DNA of 64,000 nucleotides from an uncultured Candidatus Cenarchaeum sp. (GCA_958295735.1 OY282369.1:356161-420160); one strand, 5' to 3'; shown: positions 24,293-32,919, counted from the stretch's first letter. A program made the numbers and translations. Notes: a model not told the origin generated them from the letters alone.

Positions 24293-25357
24293 TCAGGGGT
24301 TGATGATCGCCCTGCCGGTGAGCCTCCGGGCCTTGAGATCCTCCAGGGCCCCGTTGGCGCCGTCCAGGCCGTAGCGCCTCGCTATGCGGGGGCGGATCAC
24401 GCCCTTCCGCGCGAGGCCGACGAGCTCCACCATGTCGGCGTAGCTTCCCGTGTACGCCCCCTGTATGGTGATCGCCCTGAGCGGGATCGTGACCAGCGAG
24501 ACGTCCAGCTTGCCGCCGAACAGGCCGACCAGCACGAGCGTCCCGCGCTTCCGGAGCGACGAGAGGCCGGTCCTCGCGGTGGCTGGGGCGTTGACGAAGT
24601 CGATCACGCTGTCCGCCCCCTTGCCCCCGCACAGCCCGGTTATCCTGCGCGCCACCTCCTCGGGGCCGGCGCCCGCGCCGGAGTGCACCGTGTGGTCGGC
24701 CCCCATCCTTTTCGCGGTCTCCAGCTTGGCCTCGTCCAGATCGACGCACACCACCTCGGCATCGGTGACCGCCTTGGCTATCTGCACGCCCATGAGGCCC
24801 AGGCCGCCCGCGCCGATCACCACGATGAACCCGGGGGATGCGGCCGCGGCCTTCTTGACGGCGGTGTACGCGGTGAGGGCCGCGCAGGCCAGCGACGTCG
24901 CCTCGTCGGGGTCCAGCCCGCCTATGCGCGCCAGGTACCTGTGGCTCGGGATCAGCACCTTCTCCGCGTAGCCGCCGTCCCTGAACAGCCCCATCGAGCG
25001 CGGCTCGTCGCACAGGTTCTCGCTCCCGGCCCTGCACGTGGGGCACCGGCCGCACCCCATCCACGGGTACACCAGGACGGCATCGCCCGCCGAGTATCCC
25101 GCGGCCCGCGGGCCGGCCGCGGCCACGGTGCCGGCGATCTCGTGCCCCGGCGTGACGGGGTACCTGACCCCGCGGTCCGTGACCTTCAGGAACGCGCCGT
25201 CCCCCATGTCGTACCCGCCCTCCCACAGGTGCAGGTCGCTGTGGCAGACGCCGGCGGAGCGGACGTTCACCACCACCTCCTCGCCCTGCGGGACGGGATC
25301 CTCGACGTCGGATATCTGCAGCGGCTTCTGGGGCTCTACGATTCTGGCCGCCCTCAA
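24293..25357 (-). CDS. Zinc-dependent alcohol dehydrogenase family (MDR)
   Basis: A 354-residue medium-chain dehydrogenase. The catalytic zinc site is GVCHSDLHLWEG plus PVTPGHEIAG, the structural zinc cysteines are MGCGRCPTCRAGSENLC, and the NAD(P) fold has IGAGGLGLMGVQIAK with a following Asp (CVDLDEAKLE), which favours NAD. The family oxidises alcohols or reduces aldehydes in the cytoplasm. TTG 25357 is chosen as start because the TATA-like ACTTATAT lies about 25 nt upstream and the protein then begins MRAARIVEPQKPLQ. It converges on the tRNA-Tyr gene. Confidence 0.9.
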   Translation of the reverse strand: MRAARIVEPQKPLQISDVEDPVPQGEEVVVNVRSAGVCHSDLHLWEGGYDMGDGAFLKVTDRGVRYPVTPGHEIAGTVAAAGPRAAGYSAGDAVLVYPWMGCGRCPTCRAGSENLCDEPRSMGLFRDGGYAEKVLIPSHRYLARIGGLDPDEATSLACAALTAYTAVKKAAAASPGFIVVIGAGGLGLMGVQIAKAVTDAEVVCVDLDEAKLETAKRMGADHTVHSGAGAGPEEVARRITGLCGGKGADSVIDFVNAPATARTGLSSLRKRGTLVLVGLFGGKLDVSLVTIPLRAITIQGAYTGSYADMVELVGLARKGVIRPRIARRYGLDGANGALEDLKARRLTGRAIINP

Positions 25358-25893
25358 CGGCGGCGGGCGGGCCCGCGACAATATAAGTTGTGGACGGGCG
25401 GCGCGCGGGTCCGGGCGGCGCGCGGTGCGTATTTGGGCGCCCGGCGCGGTGCGTATTTGGGCCGCGCGGGCGGGGGCCGCGCGGGCGGGGGCGGGTTCGG
25501 CGCGGGGGAGGCCGCGGCGCGATTCGGGGCAGGGGGGCCGAAACGCGGCAAAAACGGAAAAAAACGCGGCAAAAAGCGCGAAAAATGCAGGGGGCGGATG
25601 CAGGGATCGCGGCGCCCCCGCGGCGCCGGCGGAACGGCGGGCCGGCCCGCGGCGCCGGCCGATGCGCCCGGGGCCCGCGGCCGGGCGGGCGGCGGACCGC
25701 ATCCCCGGCGGCCCGCGCGCGGCGCGGCCGCCGGGATGCGCGGCGCGGCGGGGGGGGAGCGCGGCCCGGCGGGGGGGCGCGGTGCGCAGTACGGGCGGCG
25801 GCCTGGACCTGCGGCCCCCCGCCGCGGCGGCGGCGCGGTGCGCGGACGCGGCCCGCCGGATCGCAAAGGGTATTAGCAGGATGGGGGCACGTG
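25358..25893. other. Non-coding GC-rich region with short repeats
   Basis: No gene is visible between the dehydrogenase and ScpA. Near 25420-25465 the sequence GCGCGGTGCGTATTTGGG occurs twice, and a close relative is found at about 38045 next to an insertion sequence, so it may be a small dispersed repeat. Around 25550-25590 there are A-rich CGGCAAAAA repeats. The last 25 bases hold the TATA-like GGTATTAG for ScpA. Confidence 0.5.
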
Positions 25894-25897
25894 ATGC

Positions 25898-26614
25898 ATG
25901 GGAGGGCAGGAGGCGGCGGCGGCCGGCGCCGCGGCGGCGGCCGGCGAGGAGCCGAACATATCCAAGGCGCCGGTGAACATACTGTTCGACACCCCGTCCA
26001 TATCGAAAAAGGACGTGTGGGAGATCGATCTGGTGAAGATACTGGACGTCATGATCGGGATACTGGAGAGATCGGAGGAGAAGGATCTCAGGGTGGCCGG
26101 GATGGCGGCGCTCTCCTCGGCCATCATATACAGGATGAAGGTGGAGAGCATATTCGCGCTGCAAAAGGCGGCCGCCGAGAGGGCCCCCCCGAGGCGGAGG
26201 ACCGACGTCGACATCGAGATCGTCGGCGTCCCGTACAGGCACGAGCCCACGTACCCCGTCACCCTGGACGAGCTCCTCGGCATACTGCAGAACCTCATAG
26301 GATCCATAGCCAACCCGAAGGAGCGGGCCGGCAGCATCACCGTCGTGCCGGCGGAGCCGGACTTCAAGGAGTACTTCATATCGCTCGAGAGCGCCATAGG
26401 CAGGTACGAGGATCTGGTCGCCTCCAAGCTCGCCGGGGCGGGCACCGGGCTGCTCAGCGCGCTGTCGGCGGGCCTGGATCCGGCCGACTCGCTCAAGTGC
26501 TTCTTCGCGGTGCTGTTCATGGCGCGGGACTCCAAGGTCGAGCTGGCCCAGGAGGGCGACGACATCAGGGTGACCCTGGCGGGAAGGGGCGGCCCGGCGG
26601 GCGGGCCGGCCTAG
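25898..26614 (+). CDS. scpA: Segregation and condensation protein ScpA (kleisin)
   Basis: A 238-residue kleisin. The family signature is seen as APVNILFDTPSISKKDVWEI near residue 24, followed by LVKILDVMIGIL and LRVAGMAALSSAIIYRMKVE, then a C-terminal winged-helix part (DSLKCFFAVLFMARDSKVEL). ScpA bridges the two heads of an SMC dimer with ScpB in chromosome compaction. The N-terminal 20 residues are Ala/Gly-rich and probably disordered. ScpB follows after 16 bp on the same strand. The ATG at 25898 lies about 25 nt after GGTATTAG; another ATG 4 bp upstream is out of frame. Confidence 0.9.
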   Translation: MGGQEAAAAGAAAAAGEEPNISKAPVNILFDTPSISKKDVWEIDLVKILDVMIGILERSEEKDLRVAGMAALSSAIIYRMKVESIFALQKAAAERAPPRRRTDVDIEIVGVPYRHEPTYPVTLDELLGILQNLIGSIANPKERAGSITVVPAEPDFKEYFISLESAIGRYEDLVASKLAGAGTGLLSALSAGLDPADSLKCFFAVLFMARDSKVELAQEGDDIRVTLAGRGGPAGGPA

Positions 26615-26630
26615 CCGCGCGGGGGAGGGA

Positions 26631-27350
26631 ATGGGGCGCTCGGCGGCCGCGGGCGGGGCCGGGGGCGAGAGGGAGGCGGCGGCCAGGATCGAGGCGGCCC
26701 TGTACTCGGCGGGGAGGCCGCTCACGATGGACGAGCTCGTGAGGGCCTCGGGCACGGGCTCCCGCACCAGGACGGGGGAGATCCTCCTGGGCCTGGTCAA
26801 GAGGGCGAGGTCGGCGTTCAGGGCCATAGAGATCGCCGCGCTGCCGGACGGCTCGTACGTGTTCCAGCTCAAGCCCGAGTACAGCAGCGTGGTGAGGAGG
26901 TACGCCTCGAAGCCGATCCTCCCGAAGGCGACGCTCAAGACGCTCTCGTACATCGCGTACCAGCAGCCCATATCCTCCAAGCAGCTCGTCGAGACGAGGG
27001 GCACCGGCGTGTACGCCCACCTGAAGGAGCTGAGGCAGATAGGGTACGTCTCGCACCAGAACGTCGGGAGGCTGAAGATCTACGGCACCACGGAAAAGTT
27101 CCAAAAGTACTTCGGGATACGGGGCGACCAGGACACCCTCAGGGAAAAGCTGTTCAGCAGCGTGCGGCGCACCGCGGGGACGGCGCCCGGGGCGGGCGGC
27201 TCGGGGCGCGGCTCGGGGCCGGCGGGCGGCTCGGGGCCGGCGGGCGGGCCCGGCGGCGCGGGGCCGCGGGGAGCCGATCCGGGCCCGGGCCCGGCGGCGC
27301 GGGGCCGCGGGGAGCGTACGAGGTCAGCAACCCCCGCTACCCAGGCGTGA
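26631..27350 (+). CDS. scpB: Segregation and condensation protein ScpB
   Basis: A 239-residue ScpB: a first winged helix (AARIEAALYSAGRPLTMDEL) and a second one (KATLKTLSYIAYQQPISSKQ, then RGTGVYAHLKELRQIGYVS, GRLKIYGTTEKFQKYFGI), as in archaeal and bacterial ScpB. After about residue 180 the sequence becomes a Gly/Ser/Pro-rich tail made by a ~29-bp duplication (27246-27275 and 27285-27314). The last dozen codons and the stop lie inside the dispersed hairpin repeat at 27316. The tail is therefore probably not native. It is co-transcribed with ScpA. Confidence 0.88.
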   Translation: MGRSAAAGGAGGEREAAARIEAALYSAGRPLTMDELVRASGTGSRTRTGEILLGLVKRARSAFRAIEIAALPDGSYVFQLKPEYSSVVRRYASKPILPKATLKTLSYIAYQQPISSKQLVETRGTGVYAHLKELRQIGYVSHQNVGRLKIYGTTEKFQKYFGIRGDQDTLREKLFSSVRRTAGTAPGAGGSGRGSGPAGGSGPAGGPGGAGPRGADPGPGPAARGRGERTRSATPATQA

Positions 27351-27406
27351 ATCTGGATCAGCGAAGGCGTTTTCACGCCTGCAATTGACGGGTACGTGAC
27401 CCCATA
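27316..27406 (+). repeat. Dispersed ~90-bp hairpin repeat (copy 5)
   Basis: This copy has ends GTACGAGGTCAGCAACCCCC and GGTACGTGACCCCATACGG (imperfect inverted ends). The inner pair reads CAGGCGTGAA ... TTCACGCCTG, where other copies have GGGCGCGAA ... TTCGCGCCC, so the paired positions have changed together. It overlaps the 3' end of scpB and stops immediately before the target duplication of the IS66-type element. Confidence 0.8.
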
Positions 27407-27414
27407 CGGGGAGC

Positions 27415-29732
27415 GTGTAGACTTACGTCCATTGCCCGGCCGCGCCCAAACGCGGCCCCGAGCCGGCGCGGCGGGCCCTCCGCTTCGCGGGCCGCGCGCC
27501 TGCCGGCCGTCCGGCCGGCTCCGGCCGCATCCGGCGGGCGGGGCGCCCCCGCCGCGGCGCATCATTCGGCGCGATCCGACGGCGCGGCGAACCCCGCCCG
27601 GGGCCGTGCCGGCATCCGGGCTGGTTGTACCGCTTGCGCCGCCTCAGCACGGGGCGGCACGGCGCAAGCCGTCGTCGTCGTCGGCCGGGCGGCTGCCGCT
27701 GCCGCCGCCCTTGCCGGGGGGTGGCGGCCCGGTGGCCGGCGGATCGAGTATGTTCCAGTTCGGGTCGGTGGCGGCGGCCTCCAGTATGCGCGCCGGCCAG
27801 ATTCCGCGGCGCTTCCCCGTCTGGAACACGGAGCACGTCACGGCGAGGCAGCGCATGCCGGACGCGCTCCTCAGCTGGCGGCGCGACCTCTTTTCCTTGG
27901 CCGGCCCCTCGTGTATGGCCTGCTCCACCCGGTTGTTGTGGCACGGCATGCCGGGATGCCTCAGGAACGTGAACATGTTCGGCCGCGCGTTGGAGAGGGC
28001 CGTGTGCATCTTGTGCCCCTCGCCGTACTCGCCCGCTATGTCGAGCACCTGGCTGTCCAGCTCCTTGATCGTGGCCCCGCCCGCGGTGTCCATGGGTTTG
28101 ACCGTCCTGTACATGCCCCGCAGCCGATCGTACGGCCGCTTCTCCTTCTCCTTCTCGTCCGCGTCCTTGGTGCGGACCACGCCGCTCTCGGAATGCCGCA
28201 GGACATGGATGAGGCAGGTCTGCCTCTCCTTGATGCCGTTGTACCCCGAGTACTGGTCGGTCACCGCCGGCTTGTCCTTCAGCCCCGGGAAATGGGCGTC
28301 CAGCACGGCCGCGCTCCTGCTGAAAACGCACACCATGTACACCGCATCCCCCCAGCAGGCCAGCCAGACGTACCCCTGGGCCCCGGCGATCCTGATGGGG
28401 GTCTCGTCGAACTGCACGAACGTGGCGTAGGCCACCATGTATTCCAGGATGCGCCGGTACACTGCCTCCAGGACGCGGGCGATGGCCCTGCGGGCCTTCA
28501 GTACCGCGGACGGCGAGATCTTCAGGCCGTGCAGCTGCTCCATGAGGTCGGCGATGTCCGCGTCCGGCAGGGCCTTCGCGATGTACGCGGCCACGATCCC
28601 GAGCAGCGCCAGCCCCAGCTGCGTGCCCGGAATCGCCTCCGACTTTGCCTCGCTGATCTTGCAGCATTTCATGCACTTCGCCCGCTCGGCCCAGATGCCG
28701 ACGGGCGTGATGCTGCCGTCGCTTTCCAGCATCAGTGCGATCCTGTTGGCCGGCCGCAGCGGCTCCAGGTGCTCGCAGGACCCGCAGTGCTCGCACGCGT
28801 GCAGCTTGGCGACGGTCTTCCTTCCCGGCTTGTGCCGGTGCGACGCCCCCTTGTGCCCCGCCGGCGCGCCGATCTTTCCCGGCTTGCGGTCGCTGTCGTA
28901 CGTGCCGTTCTCCCTGCGGAACTTGGCCCGATCGGCGTTGTACGCCCTGGCATCGGTCCTGTTGTGGTGGTCGTACAAGGCGAGCCGCCTCTTGGCATCC
29001 TTCAGCTCCGCGGCCATCGCGCCCGCGTCCTTCTCACCCCCGGCGGGCTCCCGCCCCGGCTTGGCAGCATCGCCCCCGGCGCCGGCGCCGCATTCCCCGC
29101 CGCGCGCGCCCGGCGCCGCATTCCCCGCCGCGCGGCTCCGCGCCGCCGGCGCCGCCGGCCCTGCCCCGGGGCGATCGTTGCCGCCCCGCAGGCGATCGAT
29201 CTCGCCCCGCAGCCGGGCAATCTCTGCCTTGTCCTCGCCCCGCAGCCGGGCAATCTCTGCCTTGTCCCCGCAGCAGCCGGCGTGCTGCGCCGCCGCGACA
29301 TTCAGGCGATCGATCTCGCCCCGCAGCCCGGCAATCTCCAGCCTCATGTCCCCCGTGTCTTTCGCGTATTTTGCCTTCAGGTCATCCAGGAGCCGGGTCA
29401 CCGCCACCAGCTCCCTCCGCAACAGCACCGTTTCCGAGTCTGGCACGGATGGGGTCACGGACCGGTGATCCTTAAGCGTGCCTACTGAAACATTGCTACA
29501 AGATGGTGAAGCAATGTTGACCCGCGGCGCGCTCGGCGGGCCTCCGGCGGGACGGAGCCCTGCTCTGGCGGCCGTCCGCGCCCGCCTGCCCGCCCGCCCG
29601 CGCCTGCCCGTCCGCCGGCCCCCCGATGCGGGAACGGCCTGCTCTGGCGGCCGCCCGCGCCTGCCGGCGCACTGCTCGCCTGCGTGGTGGCGCCCCATCA
29701 GGCGTGGCTAGGCAATGGACGTAAGTCTACAC
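27415..29732. mobile_element. IS66-type insertion sequence (type A), intact ends and 8-bp target duplication
   Basis: Terminal inverted repeats GTGTAGACTTACGTCCATTG (left) and its complement on the right end at 29732. The 8-bp sequence CGGGGAGC is found directly outside both ends (27407-27414 and 29733-29740), matching the target duplication size known for IS66. One transposase gene on the minus strand fills the element. An inverted repeat AACATTGCT/AGCAATGTT at 29489-29518 lies upstream of it. A lone 13-bp copy of this end (GTGTAGACTTACG complement) is at about 43243-43256. Confidence 0.93.
27644..29458 (-). CDS. IS66-family transposase (type A)
   Basis: A transposase of about 604 residues. 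The N-terminal ~120 residues are coiled coil with repeats (EIARLRG twice or more). A cysteine cluster follows (HACEHCGSCEHLEPL and KCMKCCKISEAKSE), typical of the IS66 zinc region, and the DDE core shows VQFDETPIRIAG, AVTDQYSGYNGI and HNNRVEQAIHEGPAKEKRSR. I take GTG 29458 as start, as upstream in-frame sequence lacks an ATG and covers an inverted repeat. The C-terminus is Pro/Gly-rich. The gene appears intact, so the element may be active. Confidence 0.88.
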   Translation of the reverse strand: MTPSVPDSETVLLRRELVAVTRLLDDLKAKYAKDTGDMRLEIAGLRGEIDRLNVAAAQHAGCCGDKAEIARLRGEDKAEIARLRGEIDRLRGGNDRPGAGPAAPAARSRAAGNAAPGARGGECGAGAGGDAAKPGREPAGGEKDAGAMAAELKDAKRRLALYDHHNRTDARAYNADRAKFRRENGTYDSDRKPGKIGAPAGHKGASHRHKPGRKTVAKLHACEHCGSCEHLEPLRPANRIALMLESDGSITPVGIWAERAKCMKCCKISEAKSEAIPGTQLGLALLGIVAAYIAKALPDADIADLMEQLHGLKISPSAVLKARRAIARVLEAVYRRILEYMVAYATFVQFDETPIRIAGAQGYVWLACWGDAVYMVCVFSRSAAVLDAHFPGLKDKPAVTDQYSGYNGIKERQTCLIHVLRHSESGVVRTKDADEKEKEKRPYDRLRGMYRTVKPMDTAGGATIKELDSQVLDIAGEYGEGHKMHTALSNARPNMFTFLRHPGMPCHNNRVEQAIHEGPAKEKRSRRQLRSASGMRCLAVTCSVFQTGKRRGIWPARILEAAATDPNWNILDPPATGPPPPGKGGGSGSRPADDDDGLRRAAPC

Positions 29733-29780
29733 CGGGGAGCCGGGCCAAATGTTAAATTAGCGCCGCCCCGCGGGCCGCGC

Positions 29781-30164
29781 GTGAGGAAATCCGTCGAGAA
29801 CCTGGCCACGAGCAAGCTCACGGGCGGCAGGCGCCACCCGCTCCGCACGAGGCGGAAGTACGAGATCGACAGGTACCCCAACGAGGCCCTGAACGGGGCG
29901 CAGGAGACCGTGACCAGGAAGGTGCGCGGGAGGGGAACGAAGACCGCGCTGAAGGCGGTCGACTTCGTGAACCTCGCGTCCGGCGGCAGGGTCGCCAAGG
30001 CGAAGATCCTGAAGGTGCTGGAGAACCCCACCAACAACGACTACAGGAGGCGCGGCGTCATAACCAAGGGCGCCGTGCTGGAGACGAGCGAGGGGAGGTG
30101 CAGGGTCGTCTCCAGGCCGGGGCAGACGGGCACCGCGAGCGCCGTCCCCGCCGGGCCGGCATGA
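29781..30164 (+). CDS. rps8e: 30S ribosomal protein S8e
   Basis: A 127-residue S8e beginning VRKSVENLATSKLTGGRRHP, followed by RRKYEIDRYPNEA and a C-terminal TSEGRCRVVSRPGQTG, all as in archaeal S8e. GTG 29781 is the start because the TATA-like GTTAAATTAG (near 29753) lies about 25 nt upstream. The IS66 type A element ends only about 15 bp before this TATA box, so the promoter's upstream side was changed by the insertion. The stop overlaps the ATG of SRP19. Confidence 0.95.
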   Translation: MRKSVENLATSKLTGGRRHPLRTRRKYEIDRYPNEALNGAQETVTRKVRGRGTKTALKAVDFVNLASGGRVAKAKILKVLENPTNNDYRRRGVITKGAVLETSEGRCRVVSRPGQTGTASAVPAGPA

Positions 30165-30469
30165 AGGACTACGACCACGTCGTGGTGTGGCTCGACTACT
30201 ACAACAAGCACCTGACCAAGGCGCAGGGGCGCAGGGTGGCCAAGGAGGGGTGCGTGTTCGATCCCTCGCTCAAGGAGCTGTCCACGGCGGCCGGGGAGGC
30301 CGGCATCAAGGTGGCCGAGTCGTCCGAAAAGGCCCGGTTCCCGAGGCGCCCCTACGTCAGATCCGGCTACATAGCCGTCCCCAAGGGCCAGGAGCCCAAG
30401 TCGGGGGCCCTCGGCCGCATATCGGGCAAGCTGGTGGCGGGCAGGGCGAAGCGGGCCAAAAAGCGGTGA
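30161..30469 (+). CDS. srp19: Signal recognition particle protein SRP19
   Basis: A 102-residue SRP19, the 7S RNA-binding assembly factor of archaeal SRP. It begins MKDYDHVVVWLDYYNKHLTK and contains GRRVAKEGCVFDPSLKEL and FPRRPYVRSGYIAVPKG in family order, ending in a Lys/Arg-rich tail. ATG overlaps the S8e stop (ATGA), so it is co-transcribed with S8e. SRP54 is encoded at 13552 in this window. Downstream, a short hairpin (CAGCT/AGCTG near 30480) precedes the next promoter. Confidence 0.93.
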   Translation: MKDYDHVVVWLDYYNKHLTKAQGRRVAKEGCVFDPSLKELSTAAGEAGIKVAESSEKARFPRRPYVRSGYIAVPKGQEPKSGALGRISGKLVAGRAKRAKKR

Positions 30470-30539
30470 AAATGTTTCAGCTTCGTGTGAGCTGATTTAG
30501 ATCGAACAATATGTTAACTGCCGGTTCCAAGGGTAGCCG

Positions 30540-30803
30540 ATGCAGGATGCAGGAGAGCTGACCCACATGGCAAGGAGCGGCAGGGTCATCGTGCGGCTCG
30601 CCAGGGCGCTGCCCGAGGGCCAGATACTGTGCGACGAGAGGTCGCGCAAGGTGGCCAAGGTGATGGAGATCATAGGCCCCGTCTCCAGGCCGTACGCCTC
30701 GGCCGTCCCCCTCACGAACAGCATCGAGAAGCACATCGGCCGGAGGCTGTTCGTCCAGCCGCCCCCCGCGGGCGCGCAGAAGGGGCGGGGGAGGAGGAGA
30801 TGA
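30540..30803 (+). CDS. gar1: H/ACA RNP component Gar1
   Basis: An 87-residue Gar1/Naf1-type protein of the H/ACA pseudouridylation complex. The core GQILCDERSRKVAKVMEIIG and PYASAVPLTNSIEKHIGRRLFV match archaeal Gar1, followed by a basic tail (KGRGRRR). A TATA-like ATATGTTA near 30510 supports ATG 30540; ATG 30567 (MARSGRVIV) is the alternative and begins at the conserved part. The stop overlaps the ATG of the TFB gene, the gar1-tfb pairing common in archaea. Confidence 0.9.
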   Translation: MQDAGELTHMARSGRVIVRLARALPEGQILCDERSRKVAKVMEIIGPVSRPYASAVPLTNSIEKHIGRRLFVQPPPAGAQKGRGRRR

Positions 30804-31795
30804 GCGGGATGGAGAGCCAGTGCTGCCCGGAGTGCAGGTCCGCGCTGGTGGACGACGAGCACAACGGCGAGGTCATCTGCTCGTGCTGCGGCATAGTGGT
30901 GACCGAGCAGACCGAGTACCACGGCCCCGACGCGAGCATGGTGGACGAGGGCGGGCTGATCAAGAACACCAGGACGAGCGGCCACGTCACGTACGCCATG
31001 CACGACCTGGGGATGACGACCGAGATCTCCATAGGAGGCAAGGACTTCAGCGGCAAGGCGATAGGCAGGAAGGTGGCCAGCCAGGTGAAGCAGATGCGCA
31101 TGTGGCAGCAGAGGGTCCGCGTCACGTCCGCCAAGGACAGGAGGCTGACCAACGTGCTCATGAAGATCGGCGAGATCTGCAGGAGCGCGTCGCTGCCGGA
31201 GAACGTGGTGGAGACGGCGGCGATGGCGTACCGCGACCTGGACGACCGCCTCAGCCTGAGGTGCAAGTCCATATCCGGGGTGGCCATGGCCGTCACGTAC
31301 ATGGCGTGCAAGCGGTGCGACGTGGTGAGGTCCATAACCGAGATGTGCATGAGCACGTACGCGCCCGACGAGGAAAAGCCGGGCAAGGAGATCAAGGCGA
31401 AGGCCAAGCTCGCGGCCAGGTACTACCGCGAGATGGTGATGGAGGCCGGCCAGTACAAGACGCCGGCGATGTCGCTGGGCAAGTACATCGCCAAGATCTC
31501 CAACATGACGAACACGGACGCGCGCGTGGAGAGGCTGGCCCTGGAGATGGCCGAGAAGACCGAGGATTCCGAAAAGTCGGGGGGCAAGTCCCCGAGCGGC
31601 ATAGCCGCGGCGTACCTGTACGTCGCGTCGATCCTCATGGGCCAGCCGATGGTCCAGCGGGAGGTCTCGGCCGTGGCGGGAGTCACCGACATCACCATAC
31701 GGAACCGGTGCAAGGAGATGCTGGCCGGCCACAGGCTGAAGATCGTCCTGCGGCCCTCGCTGGCGAGGCGCCGGACGGGCCTGAAGCTGGACTGA
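30800..31795 (+). CDS. tfb: Transcription initiation factor B (TFB)
   Basis: A 331-residue TFIIB homologue. The N-terminal zinc ribbon is CCPECRSALVDDEHNGEVIC with a second CSCCG, the B-reader/linker includes GHVTYAMHDLGMTTEI, and two cyclin folds follow (about 115-210 and 220-310), ending with a helix-turn-helix (QREVSAVAGVTDITIRNRCK) that reads the BRE. It recruits RNA polymerase to TBP-bound TATA boxes, consistent with the promoter pattern seen throughout the window. ATG overlaps the Gar1 stop. Confidence 0.95.
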   Translation: MSGMESQCCPECRSALVDDEHNGEVICSCCGIVVTEQTEYHGPDASMVDEGGLIKNTRTSGHVTYAMHDLGMTTEISIGGKDFSGKAIGRKVASQVKQMRMWQQRVRVTSAKDRRLTNVLMKIGEICRSASLPENVVETAAMAYRDLDDRLSLRCKSISGVAMAVTYMACKRCDVVRSITEMCMSTYAPDEEKPGKEIKAKAKLAARYYREMVMEAGQYKTPAMSLGKYIAKISNMTNTDARVERLALEMAEKTEDSEKSGGKSPSGIAAAYLYVASILMGQPMVQREVSAVAGVTDITIRNRCKEMLAGHRLKIVLRPSLARRRTGLKLD

Positions 31796-31922
31796 ACCGA
31801 GGGGAGCCGCCCGCGGCGGCGACCTACCCCCTTTTTTTGCGGCGCCGGGGGGCCGGCCGCGCCCGCATTAGGGCAAGCTAAAATCCGCCGGCAATATATT
31901 ACCGGGCCGGGCCGGGCGGCCC

Positions 31923-32699
31923 GTGGCGGAGCTTGAGATAAGGGACCTGCGCGTGTCGAGGGACGGCAAGGAGATACTGAAGGGCGTCAACCTGAAGACG
32001 GGGCCCGGGGAGGTGCACGCGATAATGGGCCCGAACGGCTCCGGGAAGAGCACGCTGGCGTACACCCTGCTCGCCCACCCAAAGTACGAGGTCACGGGCG
32101 GCGACATACTCTTGGACGGCTCCAGCATACTGGGGACGAGCGCGGACGAGAGGGCCAGGAAGGGCCTGTTCCTGGGGTTCCAGTACCCGACCGAGGTCTC
32201 CGGCGTCGGGTTTTCCCACTTCCTGCGCACCTCGTACAACTCGCTCAGCAAGGCGCTGCAGGGCCAGGACAGGGAGGTCTTCATCACGGTCAGGGAGTTC
32301 CAGAAGTACCTGAAGGACAACCTGCGCCAGGTGGGCCTCAAGGACGAGTTCCTCGCCAGGTACCTCAACGAGGGGTTCTCGGGCGGCGAGAAGAAGCGCT
32401 CCGAGGTGCTCCAGATGGCGGTGCTAAAGCCGCGCATATCCATACTGGACGAGCCGGACTCGGGGCTGGACATCGACTCGGTGCAGGCGGTGGCCGGCGC
32501 GATAAGCGAGGTCTCGGCGAGCGACTCCACCGTCGTGGTGATAACGCACTACGCCAGGATACTGAAGTTCCTCAAGAAGCTCGACCGCGTGCACGTCTTC
32601 GCCGGCGGGAGGATACTCAAGAGCGGGAGCGCCGGCCTGGCCGACGAGCTGGACGAGCGCGGGTACGACTGGGTCCTGGAAGGCGCCAAGCAGGAATAG
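31923..32699 (+). CDS. sufC: Fe-S cluster assembly ATPase SufC
   Basis: A 258-residue ABC ATPase: Walker A GPNGSGKSTLAYT, Q-loop LGFQYPTEVSGV, signature FSGGEKKRSEVLQ, Walker B ISILDEPDSGLDID and switch VVVITHYARIL, all SufC-specific. It forms the Fe-S scaffold complex with SufB and SufD. GTG 31923 is about 28 nt after the TATA-like GCAATATATTA. SufB/SufD are expected next in this group but are absent here; the gene is followed directly by ~200 bp of GC-rich sequence and the mobile-element island, so the operon may have been split. Confidence 0.95.
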   Translation: MAELEIRDLRVSRDGKEILKGVNLKTGPGEVHAIMGPNGSGKSTLAYTLLAHPKYEVTGGDILLDGSSILGTSADERARKGLFLGFQYPTEVSGVGFSHFLRTSYNSLSKALQGQDREVFITVREFQKYLKDNLRQVGLKDEFLARYLNEGFSGGEKKRSEVLQMAVLKPRISILDEPDSGLDIDSVQAVAGAISEVSASDSTVVVITHYARILKFLKKLDRVHVFAGGRILKSGSAGLADELDERGYDWVLEGAKQE

Positions 32700-32919
32700 C
32701 GGAGGCGCCGCATCCCGGTGCGGGGGCGGGGCGCCCGCGGCGCGGATGCGCGGCCGCGATAGCGACGGCCCGCAGGCCGCGGCGGACGCGTTGGACAGAC
32801 ATCTCATCCTCATCATGCAGGAGTTACTGAGGTGGAGGCACGCGCACATGGGCGAGACCGCTCTTGGATCGGCGTGATGGGCAGCACTATCTGCGTCTAA
32901 CTGTAGGCCGTGCCCAACG

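Noticed and set aside
25400-27000. N-terminal extension of the alcohol dehydrogenase to 27004
   Set aside because: The extra residues are antisense to scpA/scpB and the frame crosses the TATA box at ~25385.
30470-30500. Hairpin CAGCT/AGCTG after SRP19 as an intrinsic terminator
   Set aside because: The stem is only five base pairs and no T run follows; archaeal terminators do not need hairpins.
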